NCBI GenBank assembly: GCA_914767715.1
Contig: OU612066.1
Coordinates: forward strand, 37,546,283 to 37,610,282
Source of the DNA: Membranipora membranacea
Taxonomy: Eukaryota; Bryozoa; Gymnolaemata; Cheilostomatida; Membraniporidae
Direction of reading: 5' to 3'
Length of the DNA stretch: 64,000 nt
The stretch's first letter is position 1; each line of letters begins with the position of its first letter. Below the pieces are notes generated by a model, which was not told where the DNA came from, did not search any database, and was given only the letters and a program-made list of their open reading frames with translations. A program made the position numbers and the translations under genes. This document shows positions 37,602 through 49,646 of the stretch, one piece after another.

Positions 37602-40600
37602 TCAATAGCTATAACTCTGAGATACTGGTATGATAAATAATAGAATAATGCTAGTCAGTAAAAGAAGAACAAGAAATACCCAGAATAATAATCCATCCAG
37701 CACAGTGGCTATCTGTATCCATTCATTCACTTCTGTGTATGTGGTACTTCGCTGCTCCGCTTGTTGAGCGTCATCTGCATCATTTATTTCTCTAAGACAA
37801 TGGGGAACTGTATCATTATTCTGGGGCTTGCACCTCACACACTACAAATATCATTGTGGTTGTATATCCTTCAATTTAGGATTGCAATGTCCATAATATT
37901 TCATTTCATACCAACTCTTCGGTAAATCAAGGATTATTCCTTGCTCAACATGTCAATAATTTTTGGTGGCCTTTTTCTGCCTCACAACTGATGATAAGTG
38001 TGTGATATGTATCAGTATCTATTATATCCTGCTCATGTCTGATTGCTATCAGGGAACTCGGATATGCAATGCAGTATAAGACTAATCATATAGTTTGGAG
38101 GGGCGGGGAGTGAAGAAATGAGTCTTACGTTTGTGAGTTTGAGATTTAGGCACTTTGATAGTTTATCTATGAAAACAATCTTTGCCCAGTTGGGTACTGG
38201 TCTAAGCGCAGGTTTCCTACTTGACAGGTTGATACCGATGATCGCAAGCAGTAGAGACGTAGATATCATACACATTATCATAACAAGGTAAACACCTAAA
38301 ACACAAATTGTTATAAATTTTTCCACAAATCTTTGTCAACTTGTATCAGCGCAATTCATTGCTATTCAATTTACTATAATAATCATGTCCATGTCTTCTT
38401 TGGCCTCCTTGGTTTAGCTTCTAGCGCATAGAATATATAGTGGAGACAATCAACACTTCCCTTCTCATAATCATAACCATGAAAGTTAAAAGAATTAAAA
38501 ACTCTCTGAAGTCAAACCAGATTTAGTTTGATCTCTTTGCCTGCACATTGACTTGTCTGAAACCCCAACATGGCCAGTCACAAAGAAGGAACATGAGATG
38601 CAGGCAAATTTAATCTAGAGCTAACAATACTTACCCAGAATTGGCGTGTAGTCAGATGTTTTCGGGATATTGCCATGAATCACGATAGTGAAAACAAACA
38701 GTGTTAGTAGTATACCCCATCCAAAGCTAACCTTCTCTGAGCTTCCTGCAGGAAACACAAAGATCCCTATTCCCAATGTGTTGAGAAGCAGGCATGGTAT
38801 AAGGATATATAACCAGTAATATCTCGACTTCCGCTGTAGATACATTGTTACTTTAACAGCGGAGTACACCCTCACATAATCTGGATAGAAGGTTGAGGGA
38901 TATTTGTCGTGGCTAGTTGTGACATTCACATTAGTCACCTTCCATGCAACGTTTTCAGTAAATCGAGATAACGTTTTCATCTTTAAGAGGTAGTAATCCA
39001 CCTGCAACATCAATTTTCATTACTTTGTGAATAATATCTCAAGTTGTTGTCTGCAAATCTAGCTGCAGTTAAACTTCAATAATGTTCAAATGAATAGCAT
39101 GACTTGGGTTGTATAGCTAGCAGAAGTCTTAGTGCTCAGATGGTCAAGAGATGCTCCTATTGGCTATGCTGACTCTAGACTCTGACTCTAGATCAAGTGT
39201 GATCCAATTTCCAAGTTTTATTAGCCTCCAACTCAACTGGCGGTGGCTCACCAGTATGGTTGGAGTTACAATAGCAATACATTATATTAATAATTGTTAC
39301 TATATATTTAAGTCACTGCAAAAAAAAACAGCTTGTTTGACGGCAGCATATTGTTTTAAAGCATTTAAAAAAATAACAACTTACTTGATCTGTCTCAAAA
39401 GCCCAGGCACTTAGAACAAGAGAACACTGCTGATGATCAAATGGGAAGTATGTGATATTGATGATACAGGGGCTTCTCAGCACTGCTGGCGGCCACCATT
39501 CAACTGTGCCATTACTATGTAAGTTAATCATGTCATCCCCTTCAGTGAGCAGAAACTTTCTTTCGGAGCTGCCATATGAATTATTAATCACTAGAGATAC
39601 TAATTTTCGTTAAGATTATATCAAGCGCTAGGTTGTTTGTATACTATTTTTTGACAAATTACATCCCAAAGCCATTCGTTGACATCAAATATTGTAGCAG
39701 GATTCAGCGTTTCCAAAAACTTTAACTGCAATATGATGTGACAAGCTGAACCTAGCTTTTAGCTCTTGATTTCTTTGTAGCAAAAGGTTGTAAGATGAAC
39801 CTGACTTACATAAGATCTCATAGGCTTTGTGCAACACAAATCAGCATTGACCTGGCCGTCAGCAGTCTAAGCTGATACATGACTGTGCAGTAATGTGCTT
39901 TAGAATTCTGTGATAACAACAACTTATAAGACTCACCCGTAATATAGCATCGTATCTGGACGCCATACCATTCTGCTAGGTATGGCCAGTATATCGATAC
40001 CGCTGTAGTTAGCTGGATCCCATGCTAACATCTCATCAGTCCATACCTAGATATATTTGTAGAGGATCAAAGCAATGGTACCAGCAAAGTGATCATTTAC
40101 CCATTTATTTGAGAAAAAAGAATTTCATATAGTAGATCTGACACACTCTCTGATATGAATATATATCAGTGGTTGTTTCACTAGATATATATTGAATTAA
40201 ATTAAAAATAAATTGTCTCTATAACTACTCACATGGGTTACCCATACTCTGCTGTCCAAAATCTGATTAACTTCATCCTATAATGGATTCAAAAAAACTA
40301 AAGGGTCGAGCTCAAACATAAAATATTAAACCAAGCATTTACTTCTTTTCCCAGCATTATGCAATCAATGCTTTTCAAGGATAGTGACATGGATCAGGGC
40401 AGATCGCTTTTCACTGTCAGGGAATTGGTGCAACAAAAATTGTAAACTCACCATGTGAGATAGAACTGCGTGCCAGGTGACCTTGGGTGTTTCATTGTTA
40501 TTTAGTGGTCTCGCATTGGATGGGACAAGGTTGGGCATGAAAGCTATTCAGTATATCATGGTATATAGATCATCTAGAGTGGAGTTGATGTATGATGGTT

Positions 40601-41423
40601 CTCTTCTTGTTGTAAGTAAAGTTTAAGTTACCAGAGTGAAGTGCAGAATTCTGTACTTAGTGCCGACATTAACTGTCGTGTTCGGAGTGTGAACAGGTCT
40701 CGCAAGATTGTTGTAATCCCTGTATGACATATAAATAGTTGAATATAGATAAGATTGGATTATGTCATATTGAGGATTAGGGTATAATCGGTTGTTTATT
40801 GGATAAGGCAGGTAGAGAAAGGTGTCAACAATCCTGATATGATCTCAACTTATATATAATATGGCAAAATTATGTCGCAGCGGATAATGGTATAGGGTCA
40901 CTCCTCAAACATCCCACCTAAATCAAATAGGCCATTTATGAAGACAAAGTACCTTGAATGACTGGTCACCTTAGTGATATGCACGTGAACAGGTACCCCT
41001 AAGTGTGACAGCCATTGACGAAACTACAAATACTCGTTTTAAACTCACTTGAATAAGTCACTGAGCAGTCTACTTTCATCATTAGTTCTTTCATAACAGT
41101 TCTGCTGACCTAGAAAGAGCGAACAAAAAAATTGCAATTTGAAAAGTTTTAAGACCGAATAAATATCCTCAGGTTTTATTAGGCCTCAATGCTCTGCCAC
41201 AAGCCACAAACCCACAATCCCACACTTTACTTACATTAAACCAAGTTGCAGAACCTGTGTAGGTTTTAATACCATAATCTTATTATAGTAATGGAATACT
41301 GTAGCATGAACAGAGCATGGATAAAGGCATCTGGATAATGTACTTACATTTTAGTACATCATTGCAGTATACAGATTTATCCAGAAAAATCGCTGCGAGT
41401 GTGACAGCTAGAGCAAGCAACAT
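37602..41423 (-). CDS. Cys-loop receptor gene 4 (inverted paralogue of gene 3)
   Basis: Predicted 445-residue channel subunit. The inferred exons, in transcription order, are 41423-41348, 41109-41049, 40719-40632, 40277-40233, 40046-39937, 39568-39385, 39001-38635, 38295-38129 and 37841-37602. All splice sites and phases equal those of gene 3, and the frame is open throughout. I count about 14 residue differences from gene 3. They include one extra residue before M1 (TFYPDYV for LNPDYV), RK to SK after M3, and Asp to Asn in the Cys-loop (CIINITYF), which creates an Asn-Ile-Thr glycosylation motif. It is convergent with gene 3. Both copies look functional. Confidence 0.94.
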
Positions 41424-41666
41424 CTTGGCTATCACGAACTTCGAATCCCACTGAAGTGATCAACTTTATATGCCAACTTCGGGAATTTATACTTAATCGG
41501 TAATCTTCACTTTCCCAGATATATTAATATAGGTTGATGAAGCGTGTAGCATTACATCCTAAATCAACTTAATGTGACTTTTAATTCTTGAGGAACTTCA
41601 GTTTAATGTATAAATACCTACGCTAAATGCTTTAGCCATGATAAAGCATCAAAGAATCCGCGACAA

Positions 41667-42185
41667 CTTGGCCCGAGCCAAACTTGGCCCGAGCCAAACT
41701 TGGCCCGAGCCAAACTTGGCCCGAGCCAAACTTGGCCCGAGCCAATCTTGGCCCGAGCCAAACTTGGCCCGAGCCAATCTTGGCCCGAGCCAAACTTGGC
41801 CCGAGCCAAACTTGGCCCCAAATATAAAACTTGGCCCGATGCAATGAAACTTGGCCCCAATTAGTAAAGCTTGGCCCCAATTAGTAAAACTTGGCCCAAT
41901 GCATTGAAACTTGGCCCCAATTAATAAAACTTGGCCCCATGCAATGAAACTTGGCCCCAATTAGTAAAACTTGGCCCCAATTACTGAAACTTGGCCCCAA
42001 TTAGTAAAACTTGGCCTCAAGTACTGAAACTTGGCCCCAATTAGTAAAACTTGGCCCCAAATATAAAACTTGGCCCGATGCAATGAAACTTGGCCCCAAT
42101 TAGTAAAACTTGGCCCAATGCAATGAAACTTGGCCCCAATTAGTAAAACTTGGCCCCATGCAATGAAACTTGGCCCCAATAAAAC
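41667..42185. repeat. AAACTTGGCCCC minisatellite, left terminal array
   Basis: About 29 units of 16-21 bases ending in AAACTTGGCCC(C/G). The outer ten are the short GAGCC variant and the inner ones are AATTAGTA, ATGCAATG or AAATATA variants. Open frames on both strands are artefacts. Confidence 0.95.
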
Positions 42186-42418
42186 CAGACTCAGACGCTC
42201 GACCTGAAACTCTGAGGGCACCATTAGTATGCCTAAATGTCGAACTGAGAGGAGTAAATGTGGAATTTTTGCCAATCCTGAGTTTTATGCCGTTTGAAAT
42301 GATTTATTTTATTTTTGTTCATATATTTTTAGAGGGGCTTTTTGAAAGCACACTACTTTTATTATGTAAGCATTCTCGGATGAGAAGTCATAAATTAAAC
42401 AAACAAACAAACAAAAAT

Positions 42419-42630
42419 TGGTAAATCTTGGCCCCAATTACTGAAACTTGGCCCCAATTAGTAAAACTTGGCCTCAAGTACTGAAACTTGGCCCCAATTA
42501 GTAAAAATTTGGCCCTAAGTACTGGAACTTGGCCCAAATTAGTAAAACTTGGCCCCGCCCCCAAATATAAAACTTGGCCCGATGCAATGAAACTTGGCCC
42601 CAATTAGTAAAGCTTGGCCCCAATTATACT
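42419..42630. repeat. AAACTTGGCCCC minisatellite, second block
   Basis: About eleven units, separated from the first block by 230 bases of unrelated sequence (42,186-42,418), perhaps an insertion into the array. Confidence 0.95.
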
Positions 42631-43125
42631 CCATCAAGGGTTAACCAGGGGAAGGCAATTTCTAATATATTCATGATCTGTACTACTCACCCTTGCAACA
42701 TTTATTATTTGTCAATCTTGAATAATCTCGGCATTGAATAAGAGTGATGACAATGATTGATGGTCAAAATTAACTAAGGAATGCCAAGATTAAAATTATT
42801 TTCCTATGTAGTTGAGAATTTCTGCATTTCTGAATATCTCCATTGTTGATCATAGTCCCAAAAAGAAGCTTGCAGGTAAAAAGCCAAATGAATTATTTTA
42901 GCAAATTGAGAGCAGATAACTCCAAATTTATACAGCCCATTGTTTTTTATATGAATTTGAATCCACTTGAAAAGTATATAAAAGTGGTTCAATAATGTGA
43001 GTGGCACTTAGGTGAGTTGGGGGAGTCTATTTTACACACCCATGCAGAAAACTTCATTCAGTCAAATGAATTTAAGCTTTATATATACCACTTTCCCATC
43101 CCCCTATCAATCCTTGACCCAGTAT
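42631..43125. other. Non-repetitive stretch splitting the array
   Basis: AT-rich, no recognised feature. It interrupts the TTGGCCC units, which resume at about 43,128. Confidence 0.4.
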
Positions 43126-43127
43126 AG

Positions 43128-43215
43128 TAAAACTTGGATCAATGCAATGAAGCTTGGCCCCAATTAGTAAAACTTGGCCCCAAGTACTGAAACTTGGCCC
43201 CAATTAGTAAAACGT
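43128..43215. repeat. AAACTTGGCCCC minisatellite, third block
   Basis: About four units, the inner end of the left array. Confidence 0.9.
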
Positions 43216-43607
43216 GGAGGTATTTAATTTGTTATTTTGTGTATCATAGATAAAAAAGCTCTTTAATTGTCTTGTTCTGTATTCTTTGGATCACGGGCTC
43301 AGTCAAGTGAACAGTATGGGTTGACCTGTCTGATGAGCAAGTCAGTTTCTAAGACATGATATTGTTTTATGTAAATCTTTCAATTTGTCCTGTTTTATTC
43401 TTTTTTCCAATATTGTCAATTGCACCAGAATCTCTTTCATAGAAAAAGAAAAAGATGCAGTGCAACTATCGGAGGAGGCCAGACTTGACGATGATAGGTA
43501 AAAATGTTAAGAAACATCATATTCTAAATGTCTGTAACATATATTATAATCGCTGACAAGAAGATTCAACAATGATTCAGCATCAGGATCTAGCTTTAGT
43601 AATACTG

Positions 43608-43912
43608 TAATACCTCATTTATAAGGCACCGGCCTCATAAGTGAAGCACCTCCCTTGTAAAAATTGAAAATGCTACAGTTATGAGGCACCCCCACAGCTA
43701 CAAGGCACCCCTTTGGAAAAAAAACTGACCTCGATCGGATTCAAACCCGCAACATTGTGTTCACAAGGTAGGCGCTCTGTCTACTGTCTAAGTCAAATAT
43801 AAAAATGCTTCAAATGATAGCCGCGCCTATAATATAGGCGCATATTATGCTCCACTCTCAAAGGCGCCTTCATCTATAAGGCACAGGCCTTATAGGTGAG
43901 GTATAGCGGTAA
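43608..43912. mobile_element. Candidate TIR element with tRNA-like core
   Basis: The left end AATACCTCATTTATAAGGCACC is mirrored by GGCCTTATAGGTGAGGTAT at the right, an imperfect inverted repeat of about 22 bases. The interior has GAGGCACC/AAGGCACC repeats. On the minus strand of 43,730-43,800 there is a B-box-like GGGTTTGAATCC preceded by an A-box-like segment. The plan is similar to the 28,718-29,064 element, but the sequence is different. No empty site is available. Confidence 0.55.
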
Positions 43913-44365
43913 TATTGTCACTATTCTCGGGTCAGAGCAGTTGCTCACAGGCAAAACACAAAAGTGTTGCAGAATCTTTATACTTAGTCAGAGTGGAAAA
44001 TTAAACATCCTTATCATAGCTTCATTAATACAAAAAATGATTAAACAGCTAAATCCTACGCACATACATACTGCATAACATATATCATAATGCACATTTC
44101 AGGCAATGTATAGGTATAGTTATCGATGGTCCGAGGTTTGCGTTAGTGAGAGCAGCGACCCAGCGCAAAGGGAATTCGCTATGTTAAGAAGAACAGGGAT
44201 TGTGAGGTACGACATCCAACTACTGAACATAAACATAGTTTCCTGATTTTGGAATAAACTGCCAATAAAACGCAACTGACAAATTTAATAATAAAACCAT
44301 GAATTGTACTGAAATTGTCTGTTGGCTTGACATGACTACTGTATACTCTCCTGATCTCTTGATAG

Positions 44366-47300
44366 GAAGTGGTAGTTTCATGGCGTTGTGCGAGGTATGG
44401 CAAGCCAACAAAGTGTAAAACAATGGTGAAAGAGTCGAATGGAGCATTCAATATAAGTAGAGGGGATCACAATCATCCTGCCTATAGGAAACCACTAGAA
44501 GATGCTCTCATCGCTAGAGAGGTATGGTAGTTGACTCTATAGGCAAACTATAAAGCTTGTCTGCTCTCTGACATTAATAATCTATGAATGTTACAGATTA
44601 CTGGCATTGAAACAAATGTGTTTATCTGATAGTCTGATGATTTTTGTTTGTTTATTGATTCTACCAGGCAGAAAAGTTAGTAAATGAGGATACGTTTGCC
44701 CCGACATCAACAATTGTTGATAGGACTGTTAAGAAGCTTAATGAAGAAACTGCAGTTATACCCCAAGCCGCAAATCGCAGAAACTTGCGCCGTTTGATAC
44801 AAAGGAGAAGGGCCAACACAGTACAGTCACAGCCAGCCAACTTAAGTTTTGAGGTATATGGTGCTTCAAAAGAATTGGTATAGAATTATGCATGTTACAC
44901 TAACTCAGGATGAAATGTGTTAGTCAATAGAGGTGTCATATTATGTGCATAGTTGCTCTTGCTTTGCAGACGGACTGTTTTGAAATTGAATTGTTTACCA
45001 AACTTGAGCATTGCTGTGTCTGTAGGTCTTAACAAGCTGATCAACAATGTTTGAAAATCCTTCTCCCAAAGATTTATAACAGGCGGCTCACAAACCACAA
45101 GTTTATGTTCAACTTGGTTTCCATCAACATTAAAAAGATTTATTTCTAATTCTGCACAGTTACTCATCTGACAATGTTTTATCTTTAAGATGCCTAACTC
45201 CCCCGGATTCCTGGTTGGAGATGTGTGAGGGCCATCAGGGGGCAGAGCACTCATTTTTTCCACGACTAGGCAGCTCAGACTTCTTACAAACTCGGAAATA
45301 TGTTAGTTTGAGTGTTACTGCAAAGTAACAATGCAGATATATTTTAAAGTCAGATCTCATAATACGGAACTTTAAATACCGATGGTGTATCTTGCTATGC
45401 AAATCAAACAGACCGAGGGCAGGAAGCACCAAAGTTTGAAATTACAATAATTGAAGGAATCATTGCAACCGAACCTGAGTTTAGGAATTCAAGTGGTTCA
45501 CTGTTGTCTGTAGAAGAGAATCACTACATTGTATGGGATGCGTGGGCCTTGGTAATTTAGAAAGTCATCCTGTATCAACAAACAGCATCTACCGATGCAG
45601 CAGGCCAAATATTGAATTTGCATGTTTGCAGGTCTTCTTCCTTTTGTCTCCCCTTTTCATAATTATTGTTGTATTTTCAATGTATTATTTTCTTTCTTCA
45701 GCATGACTAATTTCAATTGTAGGGGTATAGATGGAACCTTCAAGACAGTTGTCAAACCTTTCCAACAACTTCTGACAATAAACTGCCAATGGGGGAAAGC
45801 AACTACCTTCCGTATATGTCCTTATGTCTTCAAAGCAGCAGGCAGACTATTTGATGGTTAGATATCCTGATTAATTAGCGACAGGTTACCCACTGATCAG
45901 ACTATCTCGTTTAAAATCAACCCATTATTAATTACAAACAAGTTAATATGTTAAAGTTAAACTAAAATTATTCAATAAATTCCTCCTGTGCAGGTCGTCA
46001 AGTGGTTACCTGATCCTATTCTTAACTATTTTCCTCGGATTTGGCAATTGAAGAGCCTCACTTTATTGACCATGCTAATTATTCTCTATAGCAGGATTGA
46101 TCGCTTGCGTGTAAGACACTTTGGTCTGTGGCTGACTTTCAGATTTAATGTAGAGGAAGTAGGATTTTATGCAATTGTTGACATTTTTTTCCTTTAACGA
46201 TTAACCTCTCCAAACTAGTAGCTTGGTATCAAATAATTCTTGACATCTTCTAATATAATTACTATACTATTCCACTGTATTTATTTGAGACTGTGTGTTT
46301 AAATTGGGTTTGGTGTATTTTAAAGAATGCCTGACTGCTTTCCAATTATACTTCCATTATGCCTTTTTGTAGGTGTTCAATGAGTAAAAGAAAATCGCCA
46401 ATCTCAATGTTCAAACCATCATCATCGATTTTGAGAAAGGTACACAATTAAATTGTTTGTGAAAGAATATCAAAACACACCTGACTGAGCTGTAAAATTT
46501 GAAATACAAACTGTAAATTTTAATACACAAGATGTCAATAATGAAGCCTCATTTTGGGGTTTGTTAATTGAGGGCAACTTCTTCATTTTTCTTGGTACAT
46601 ATACCTTTTATTGTCAATCTACAATCATCTTTATGAATGTTTTTCACTCAGTGACAGAACAAATAACATGGTAGTGTTTTGCAATGTTGTTCTTGTTCTG
46701 TGTAATATTTCCTTGACCAATCCTCCGATTTGTATAAAACATTTATATAAGACATTTATTGCCTTGTGCACAGTTGTATCATAAAAAATCAGCTCAATTG
46801 TCTGTTTAGGGATCTGGACTGCTGCTTCAGCAGCGTTTCAAGGAGTACATATAGTCTGATTTAACTTCCATTTCCGGAAAAGCATCTGGCGCAGGGTGCA
46901 AAAGCTTGGTAAGAAGTCAACGTTATGCATAAATAACTATGATTATGATTAATAATATTATGATTATAAATATGCAATAAACCGATATATTAATAATATA
47001 ATAAATATCAAATTTTAACTTCTTATGAAGTTATTTAGTCATAATTGAGAAAGCACAAAAAGTTATCGCCGAGTTTCTCTACAAGGTTAGTAACCACGAA
47101 AAAAGAAAAACTTTATACTAGCATAACTTCTCACATCAGCTCAACCTCAAAAGCTTGATAGTGCATGGTTAATGTTACAGGTCTCGCTTCAGGCTATCGC
47201 CATCACCACAACACTCGTCGTGTTTGTGGGTTTCTGTGGGGGCTCTCCTACCTACCTGTCCACTTGATTCAGGAAGCTTATCGCTATGTGGTCGCGGAGA

Positions 47301-48179
47301 ACAACGAGCCTCACTTCAGGCAGTTGTTTGAGTATTTTGAGATTACATGGCTCAATGGAAGATTTGAGCCAAAACTCTGGAGTGTGTATCGACAGGGGAT
47401 AAGGACAATAATATTTCTCTGGAAGGTAACTGTCAGTCAATTTCACAATTCGTTTAAGGTTGTTCATATTTGAACCCTTGTAAAGCAATCTTCACTTGAT
47501 CAGAAAGGTTCATCACTCAGTATGCAATGAGCAACAACCAACATTTTGTTTCTGTGTTACAAAAATCTATGCTTTAAATCATAAAGTTAAAGCTATAGTA
47601 GCTCCTTTTGGTATATGACATATTGCTTAGGTAGTAAAAGAATTGCTAATAACATGACAATGAAAATTTTTTTGAATGAAGCTCATCGGTACAACTGAAT
47701 TCATAGGCTATCTAAAATGTTGCCACAAATTCTATTGGAGGTATCTGGTTAATCAAGAGCCAGTGCTCTTGATTAGCCCGAGACATCCAATATGGTACCA
47801 AATATTGGGAGGCGTTACTATAGCTTGAAAATAAATAGTATTCACAGGCTTCTTTAAAACAGGAGCTATGTGTGCATATTGAATAATATTGTTTCCGTTT
47901 TCAGGCTGGCATAACAAGTTTAATCGCCAGGTGAGAGTTGATAAGCCCCCAACATTTATGTTGATTGAAGAGTTACGGAAGGAGTCATCTTCCGTAGAAC
48001 TGGAACTGAAAGAGATTTCAGCAGGCTTTAGCAGTCTAAATAAAAAATTAAAATGTGAAAGACTCAACAGGTTTTGGGTAAAAGCCTGGGATCGACTCGA
48101 TGAAGACAATATTTACAGGCAAATAATAAATATGGCATACCATATGCTGCCTGCCGTTGAGGACGACTCCCGCTCCTAA
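44366..48179 (+). pseudogene. FLYWCH zinc finger / MULE transposase gene, decayed
   Basis: Transposase-derived gene in several exons. Exon 44366-44521 encodes a FLYWCH-type finger (WRC...KCK...GAFNI...HNHPA). Exon 44668-44853 continues in frame with the basic NLRRLIQRRR stretch typical after such fingers. Around 45,725-45,790 comes the transposase core DGTFKTVVKPFQQLLTIN, with the first catalytic Asp. It is followed in another frame by VYVLMSSKQQADY. Near 46,858 FNFHFRKSIWRRVQKLG matches the CxFHxxQ region. Exon 47181-47425 and the last exon 47905-48179 (GWHNKFNRQVRV...) give the C-terminal part. Lesions I see are a frame change near 45,800, an in-frame TGA at 46855-46857 and a one-base loss near 47,407. 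Probably inactive. Confidence 0.8.
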
Positions 48180-49090
48180 GATGTGAATGAACAATTCACA
48201 GCTTCTGAGCAGGAGCTGTAGATCAACCTACAATTATATCATACACATGCATTGTAAATAGTTCATGGCATTGATAGACTTAGAATCCTACTGCCAATTA
48301 TGTTTCATTTAGTTTGCTGCATCATCATTATATATTCTCAGATTTTCATCTCATTTCTTATCCCAGAAATTTGTATTTTATCTCATATTTTTTTTCATCA
48401 TTTTACACGGTGGTACCTATGTATTAATTATCTCTTAGGAGACTGTGAAACTAAGTTTTGTTAATAGTTAACAATCTAACTGCCCATACTGTTTCATTTA
48501 TATTTTTGCAACAACCATTGTAAATTGTCGTATTGTTACCTCATTTCTAATCTCAGAAGAAATTTTATTTTGTCTCTCAATAGTTTTCATCTTAGTACAT
48601 GGTAGTACCGAAGTATTATCACTTGAAAGCCAAATGTTTGTGTTGCATAAAACTCAAAGAACTATTGGTTTTAGCTCAGGTTTAGATGTTACATAAATAC
48701 TCTAGCTGCTTACTCTATTTTATATTTTGCATCAAACTTTATAAACATCTCATTTTTAATCACACATTCAATCTCAAAAAATTAATTATGTCTCTATAAT
48801 GGAAACAATGTTTAATTTTGCAAGAACGGATTATCATTTTTGCCTGCATACAGCGGCTTTTGTGTTATTCTGTAGTTTTATATTCAATAATAAGGTAACT
48901 ATTACTACACATGCATAATTCTCTTTCATTTTATTTAAATCGATGCTTCTGATAATTAATTGTATTAAATAAAAGTTTATTGCAGCTGCACACACGTTTA
49001 TTTCATAATCTAAACGCATGACAAAAATAATAGCATATGTCTTAACGACCAGATAAGGTAATTGAATTTGGTATTTTACTAATTTTACTA
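48180..49090. other. No recognisable gene; AT-rich
   Basis: Interior sequence between the transposase relic and the right TTGGCCC array. It contains loosely repeated motifs around TCTCATTTCTAATCTCAGAA (48,550 and 48,350 areas) but no gene. Confidence 0.4.
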
Positions 49091-49093
49091 TGT

Positions 49094-49645
49094 GGGGCCA
49101 AGTTTTGTATTTACTGATTGGGGAAAGGTTACATTAGATTGGGCCAATTTTCAGTACATGGGACCAAGTTTTATATTTTGGGCCAAGTTTCATTGCATTA
49201 GGCCAAGTTTCATATTTGGGGCAAAATTTTACCAATCGGGGCCAAGTTTTACTAATTGGGGACAAGTTTCATTATATGCAGCCTATTTTTATATAGGGGC
49301 CAAGTTATAATAATTGGGGCCAAGTTTCATTACATAGGACCAGGTTTCAGTACACGGGGCCAAGTTTCATTACATGGGGCCAAGTTTCAGTACATGGGGC
49401 CAAGTTTTATATTTTGGGCCAAATTTCACTGCATTGGGCCAACTTTCATATTTGGGGCCAAGTTTTACTAATTGGCTCCAAGTTCCAGTACTTGTGGCCA
49501 AGTTTTACTAATTGGGGCCAAGTTTCAGAACTTGGGGCCAAGTTTCATTGCATGGGGCCAAGTTTTACTAATTGGGGCCAAGTTTCATTGCATCGGGCCA
49601 AGTTTTATATTTGGGGCAAAGTTTGGCTCGGGTCAAGTTTGGCTC
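49094..49645. repeat. GGGGCCAAGTTT minisatellite, right terminal array
   Basis: About 29 units, the inverted counterpart of the arrays at 41.67-43.2 kb. It ends with two GGCTCGGG-type units directly before the 300-bp module at 49,647. Confidence 0.95.
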
Positions 49646-49646
49646 A

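Larger units (their letters stand above)
36437..41655. repeat. Right arm of the gene 3 / gene 4 inverted duplication
   Basis: Reverse complement of 27,632-35,257. It contains intact gene 4, a short minisatellite (about 36,785-37,010) and the 9700-type module (36,437-36,690). Homology ends at GCATCAAA near 41,654, about 10-15 bases before the TTGGCCC array starts. Confidence 0.93.

Noticed and set aside
41618-42603. LARAK/GPSQ- and GQV-rich open frames
   Set aside because: Products of the TTGGCCC minisatellite. They have no start context and are open on both strands.
45235-45432. Minus-strand small genes at 44.9-45.4 kb
   Set aside because: No motif or repeat support. They lie antisense within the decayed transposase gene, whose plus-strand exons are recognisable.
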